Assembly (NCBI RefSeq): GCF_001751255.1
Contig: NZ_LJGW01000248.1
Span: forward strand, 1 to 38,909
DNA length: 38,909 nt
Source of the DNA: Streptomyces nanshensis
GTDB lineage: Bacteria > Actinomycetota > Actinomycetes > Streptomycetales > Streptomycetaceae
Direction of reading: 5' to 3'
Made by a program: the position numbers and the translations under genes. The first letter of the stretch is position 1; each line of letters starts with the position of its first letter. The notes beneath the pieces are model-generated. The model was not told the DNA's origin. It saw only the letters and a program-made list of their open reading frames with translations, and ran no database searches. Positions 35,422-38,909 of this stretch are shown in pieces.

Positions 35422-36113
35422 GGTGCGTCCCTCGGTGTTCGGGCCGGACTCCCCACCGGGTCCGGAAGAAGCTCAGAATACGGTCAACTCCGGCACAGGG
35501 AACGGCAGTTACGAAACCGGTACAGACACTCGGACTCCGCCCACCGAGTACGACCGAGCCGCGCATCACCCTGCACGAGCCGCGCCTCGCTCCCGTACGC
35601 GCCCCGCATCACTCCCGTACGAACGCGAACATCCGGCCCTCCGCGAGGAGTTCACGCCCCTCACCGAAAACAGCGGCCGAAAACAGCCGTTCGCCTTTCT
35701 GCTTTCGCGCCGGACTTGCCCGAACTGTGATGTCGGGAAATCGCTGCAAGCATCCTGAAATCGCGATCAGAACCTTGTGAGAGTAGGCACGGCTCCCGTG
35801 TCATCCGGTGCCCGCTGGTGCAGACTGAAGAACGAACTCGCCCCCACGGCACCGGAGTTGATGCAGTGAGGTCAGTCAATGGACGAGTCGCCGGCAGCCT
35901 CCCCGTACGCACCGGGGACGCCGGGCCGGCGGACACGCGAACCGCGAGTGATTACGCCCGAACCTGTCCACTGACGTGCCATTCGCTCCGGCGTCCGCAT
36001 TCCGGTGCATTCCGCGCCGTCCCATCGCGCATTGTCACCGCGGAAGTTACAACATCTCTCTGCGCCATTCGCCTCTGCGACAGACTCTTGCCGGACGAAG
36101 GAGGGCGCCGACC
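35422..36113. other. Long gene-free stretch
   Basis: Nearly 700 bases between the divergent lamin-tail and peptide-binding genes. Composition is less G+C-rich than average at 35460-35800. GAAATCGC occurs twice (about 35738 and 35757). A short + frame from 35879 (MDESPAASPYAPGTPGR onward, 31 residues) has no ribosome-binding site. I see no family similarity, tRNA fold or clear terminator. Confidence 0.4.
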
Positions 36114-37715
36114 ATGAAGCGCAGGAGTCTCACCTCGCCCGCACTGGCCGGGCTGCTCGCCTCGGTGCTCGTCGCGTGCAGCGGCGGCGTGGACGGAACG
36201 GGGGACAAGGGGAAGGCCATCGTCATCGGTACGACGGCGCGCATCGCGGTCACCGAGGACACCCCGGCGCCCTTCGACCCGGCGGCCTCCTACGACCTCA
36301 ACTCCTGGAACCTGATGCGCAATACGTTCCAGACGCTGCTGCGTCCGCCGCGTTCGGGCACCGAGCCGGTCGGGGACGCCGCCGAGAAGTGCGGCTTCGC
36401 CGACAACCGGGACGACGAGTACCGCTGCGAACTGCGGGACGGTCTGACCTTCTCCAACGGGCACGAACTCAGCGCGGAGGACGTCGCGTTCTCCGTCCGG
36501 CGTCTGCTGCGTATCAACTCGCGTAGCGGCCCCGCGTCGCTGCTCAGCAACGTCGACACGGTCGAGGCCGACGGCGGCCGCAGGGTCGTCTTCTATCTCA
36601 AGAAGCCCGACGCCACCTTCCCGTACAAGCTCGCCACCCCGGCCGCCGCGATCGTCGACAGCGAGACCTATCCCGCCGACCGCCTCGTCAAGAGCTTCAA
36701 GGGGACCACCTCGGGCCCGTACGTCATCGACGACTTCGACACCCGCAAGCACCGGGTGCTCCTCTCCCGCAACCCGGACTACCAGGGCGGCTCCGAGCCG
36801 AAGAACAACAAGGTGGAGCTGCGCTTCTTCGGCTCGGCGGAGTCCCTGCAGAAGGCGATGGACTCCGGCGACGTCGACATGATGAACCGCGGTCTGTCCT
36901 CCCGGTACATCGAGCGGCTGGAGTCGGACCAGGACAGCCGCATCCGGCTCGTCGAGCAGCCGGGTCAGGGAGTGCAATACCTCGTCTTCGACACGAAGGA
37001 CAAGACGGTCGGACGGCAGGCGGTGCGGCAGGCGTTCGCGCAGGTCGTCGACCGTAAGCAGCTCGTGGGCGACGTGTACGAGCGTACGGCCGAGCCGCTG
37101 TACTCACTGGTCCCCGGCGGGCTGCTGGGGCACAAGAACTCCTTCTTCAACGAGTACGGCGAGCCGGACGTGAAGGCGGCCAAGCGCACCCTGCGCAAGG
37201 CCGACGTGAAGACCCCGGTGAAGATCACGCTGCACTACGCGCAGGTCGGCCGTGGCGGCTCGGCGGCCAACGAGTTCGCGGTGCTGAAGAAGCAGCTCAA
37301 CGAGTCCGGGCTGTTCGAGGCGACGGTCAAGGGCGAGCCGCCGACGTCGTACAGCTCGGCGTCGTTGCAGGGCAAGTACCAGGTGTACGGCTTCGGTTGG
37401 CTGCCGGACTTCCCGGACGCGGACAACTTCATCGCCCCCTTCCTGGAGAAGGAGAACGTCCTCAACACCGCGTACAGCAACAAGGAGATCCGGGACGAGC
37501 TGATACCGCGGACCCGGCGCGAGCCCGACCGCGCCGACGCCTCGGACAGCTTCGCCCGCGCGCAGGACATCGTCGCCGGCGACGTGCCGGTGCTGCCGCT
37601 GTGGCAGGGCAAGAGTTTCGTCGCGGCCCACGACGACATCACGGGGGTGGAGTGGGCGCTCAACTCCTCGTCGCTGCTTCAGCTTTGGGAGCTGGGGCGC
37701 GGGGTGAGCAGCTAG
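36114..37715 (+). CDS. Peptide ABC-transporter substrate-binding lipoprotein
   Basis: The product is 533 residues in the SBP_bac_5 (DppA/OppA) family. The lipobox LVAC lipidates Cys22. Signature stretches are RDGLTFSNGHELSAEDVAFSVRRLL and GTTSGPYVIDDFD, then VQYLVFDTKDKTVGRQAVRQAFAQVVDRKQLV. Later come VYGFGWLPDFPDADNFIAPFL and VPVLPLWQGKSFVA. GGAGGG lies 9 bases before the ATG. It would capture oligopeptides or similar solutes at the cell surface. No permease or ATPase genes are next to it, so it is an orphan receptor here that may share a permease encoded elsewhere. Confidence 0.93.
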   Translation: MKRRSLTSPALAGLLASVLVACSGGVDGTGDKGKAIVIGTTARIAVTEDTPAPFDPAASYDLNSWNLMRNTFQTLLRPPRSGTEPVGDAAEKCGFADNRDDEYRCELRDGLTFSNGHELSAEDVAFSVRRLLRINSRSGPASLLSNVDTVEADGGRRVVFYLKKPDATFPYKLATPAAAIVDSETYPADRLVKSFKGTTSGPYVIDDFDTRKHRVLLSRNPDYQGGSEPKNNKVELRFFGSAESLQKAMDSGDVDMMNRGLSSRYIERLESDQDSRIRLVEQPGQGVQYLVFDTKDKTVGRQAVRQAFAQVVDRKQLVGDVYERTAEPLYSLVPGGLLGHKNSFFNEYGEPDVKAAKRTLRKADVKTPVKITLHYAQVGRGGSAANEFAVLKKQLNESGLFEATVKGEPPTSYSSASLQGKYQVYGFGWLPDFPDADNFIAPFLEKENVLNTAYSNKEIRDELIPRTRREPDRADASDSFARAQDIVAGDVPVLPLWQGKSFVAAHDDITGVEWALNSSSLLQLWELGRGVSS

Positions 37716-37726
37716 CGGGCGGCACT

Positions 37727-37758
37727 GCGGGAAGGGGCCTCCGATGGCCGCTTCCCGC
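37727..37758 (+). terminator. Hairpin after the substrate-binding gene
   Basis: GCGGGAAG pairs with CTTCCCGC and, after a G-G mismatch, GGCC pairs with GGCC around TCCGAT. It starts 12 bases after the stop codon. Confidence 0.75.
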
Positions 37759-37842
37759 CCGGGGCGGGGCCGCTCCGACCAGGGCTTACGGGCCGGTCGG
37801 CCCGCGCGCGCGGAGTGGCGTTCCGCGTGCTGTACTGGCGGG

Positions 37843-38892
37843 GTGAACCGCAAGCACACGCCGTCGTCGTCGGCGTCGTCCCTGCGTACCGGGCGGTCCG
37901 GGACTGCCGGACGGGCCGCGGGCCCCGATGAGGCGGAGGCCGCGGCCGAGCGCCGCCGGGTCCGCCTCATGATCGAGATCACCGCGCGGGCGGGCGCGTA
38001 CCGGAAGGGCCTGCTGGCGGCGGTCGCCCGCCTCAGCTCCGAGGAGGCGACGATCCTCGCCGACCTGGAACGCAACGGCTTGCAGGTGCCGCAGCTCCAC
38101 GACGTGCTGTGCGGCGGCCACGTCCTGGTGGACGATCCGCAGCTCTACGACGCCTGGCGCACGGCCGACGGCAGCAGACCGCGCCTCTCCAGCCACCACC
38201 GGGACATCGACAAGGACCGCTACCCCGACATCGGGATGCGCGGCGACGTGGTGCGGGAGAAGCTGCACGGGCGTACGGCGCAGGGCACCTGGGTCCAACT
38301 GGAGAAGACGCCCGCGGCGTTCGGGGAGCGCAAGCTGCCCACCGTGAACGATCTGCGGCACCTCGCCGACTACGTCGTCTACCGGATGACCCGCAGCAAC
38401 GTCGGTCCCTGGGGCCTGTCCCGGCAGACCGAGCGGCGTCCCATGTATCTCTCGCCCGCGCTGGCGGTGCCGACGTCGCTGACGCCGCCGGTCGCCCGCT
38501 CGCTCACCCGGGCGCTGCGCAGGATCGAGGCGGACGACGATGTCACCGCCGTCTCACGGGACTTGGCGGACCGCTTCCCGCCGCCGGACCGCGCCGACCT
38601 CGCGGGGGAGCTGGGCGCCTCGCTCTCCGGCCGGGCCGGACGGGGACTGTTCGGCAACTCCGACGTATGGCTCACGCAGACGCCGTCGCGCGACGCGGCG
38701 GAGGTGCTGAGCCGGGCCGCCGGGCCGCCGCCGGTGGAGACGGAGAGGTGGCTACGGGAGGACCGGACGGACGGGTCCGGCCGGTCGGACGGAGCGGCCA
38801 AGTCCGGCCGGTCGGACGGAGCGGACCGTGCGGAGGGGACAGCGCGAGCAGGAGAAGGACAGGGACCGGAGGGAGAGGCTTCCCAATGCTGA
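37843..38892 (+). CDS. Unrecognised protein, about 349 aa
   Basis: No family is recognised. From the GTG at 37843 a Ser/Ala/Arg-rich N-terminus leads to a helical segment (RRVRLMIEITARAGAYRKGLLAAVARLSSEEATILADLERN). A conserved-looking core follows: LHDVLCGGHVLVDDPQLYDAWR, HHRDIDKDRYPDIGMRGDVVREKLHGRTAQGTWVQLEKTP, then LPTVNDLRHLADYVVYRMTRSNVGPWGLS. The C-terminus is a disordered Ser/Gly/Arg/Asp tail with an internal repeat. No signal peptide or membrane helix is seen. The start is uncertain; the helix ATG near 37969 is another option. The stop overlaps the next gene's ATG, implying translational coupling. Confidence 0.65.
   Translation: MNRKHTPSSSASSLRTGRSGTAGRAAGPDEAEAAAERRRVRLMIEITARAGAYRKGLLAAVARLSSEEATILADLERNGLQVPQLHDVLCGGHVLVDDPQLYDAWRTADGSRPRLSSHHRDIDKDRYPDIGMRGDVVREKLHGRTAQGTWVQLEKTPAAFGERKLPTVNDLRHLADYVVYRMTRSNVGPWGLSRQTERRPMYLSPALAVPTSLTPPVARSLTRALRRIEADDDVTAVSRDLADRFPPPDRADLAGELGASLSGRAGRGLFGNSDVWLTQTPSRDAAEVLSRAAGPPPVETERWLREDRTDGSGRSDGAAKSGRSDGADRAEGTARAGEGQGPEGEASQC
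38776..38824. repeat. 22-bp direct repeats within the unknown gene's tail
   Basis: A 22-base sequence at 38776-38797 recurs exactly at 38803-38824, a period of 27 bases (nine codons). It encodes SGRSDGA twice in the disordered tail. Confidence 0.85.
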
Positions 38893-38909
38893 AGTCAAGC
38901 CGCCGCTGT
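38886..38909 (+). CDS. Start of next gene, cut by window edge
   Basis: An ATG at 38886 overlaps the preceding stop (ATGCTGA) and is preceded by GGAGGGAGAGG at 7 bases, a strong ribosome-binding site. Only MLKSSRRC is visible. The overlap makes co-translation with the unrecognised 37843-38892 gene likely. Confidence 0.6.

Noticed and set aside
35879..35974. 31-codon + frame in the 690-base gap before the peptide-binding gene
   Set aside because: No ribosome-binding site and proline/arginine-rich composition; nothing to support translation.

Overview
The window looks like the chromosome of a Streptomyces or a close relative. Evidence is the very high G+C, GTG starts, the gene order dnaK-grpE-dnaJ-hspR with clpB nearby, actinobacterial HspR operators (HAIR), Tat and lipoprotein secretion signals, and many small actinobacterial families. 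Almost every long antisense reading frame is a G+C shadow of a real gene.

Layout. 1-2.6 kb: end of a small membrane-protein gene, then a two-gene operon of a PLP aminotransferase and a nitrilase-superfamily amidase, which together resemble a glutamine transaminase/omega-amidase pair. 2.7-12.6 kb: the heat-shock block. It holds a YbjN-family gene behind clpB, a divergent PPOX-family gene that shares the clpB HAIR operator, a secreted trypsin-like protease, a VOC-family gene relic, and the dnaK-grpE-dnaJ-hspR operon with a perfect HAIR and a second degenerate one. 12.8-15.3 kb: a large membrane Fe-S oxidoreductase of the EtfD type, ending at a strong hairpin. 15.8-20.9 kb: anti-sigma-like HATPase, Yip1-like membrane protein, small membrane protein, GNAT acetyltransferase, DUF5994-like protein, phosphoribosyltransferase, dCTP deaminase and a small zinc-ribbon protein.

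21.1-25.0 kb: a tRNA-Gly(CCC) gene followed by a segment that ends in a decayed direct repeat of the tRNA 3' half. Between them are a clearly lower-G+C two-domain gene, a secreted M14 carboxypeptidase and a methyltransferase. This looks like an old integrated island without an integrase. 25.1-31.0 kb: a secretome block with a Tat-exported GH55-like beta-1,3-glucanase carrying a CebR/LacI-like palindrome in its promoter, a septum-formation-family lipoprotein, a small exported protein, an FG-GAP repeat protein, and a leaderless zinc-ribbon gene. 31.4-38.9 kb: DHA2-type MFS exporter, GNAT acetyltransferase, RibD/DHFR-like reductase, secreted SH3-like and lamin-tail proteins, an orphan peptide-binding lipoprotein, and an unrecognised 349-residue protein overlapping the start of the next gene.

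The best-supported new leads are the tRNA-flanked island with its foreign gene, possible extension of the HspR regulon to the leaderless PPOX gene and the YbjN gene, the sugar-type operator before the glucanase, and the unrecognised coupled gene pair at the right edge.
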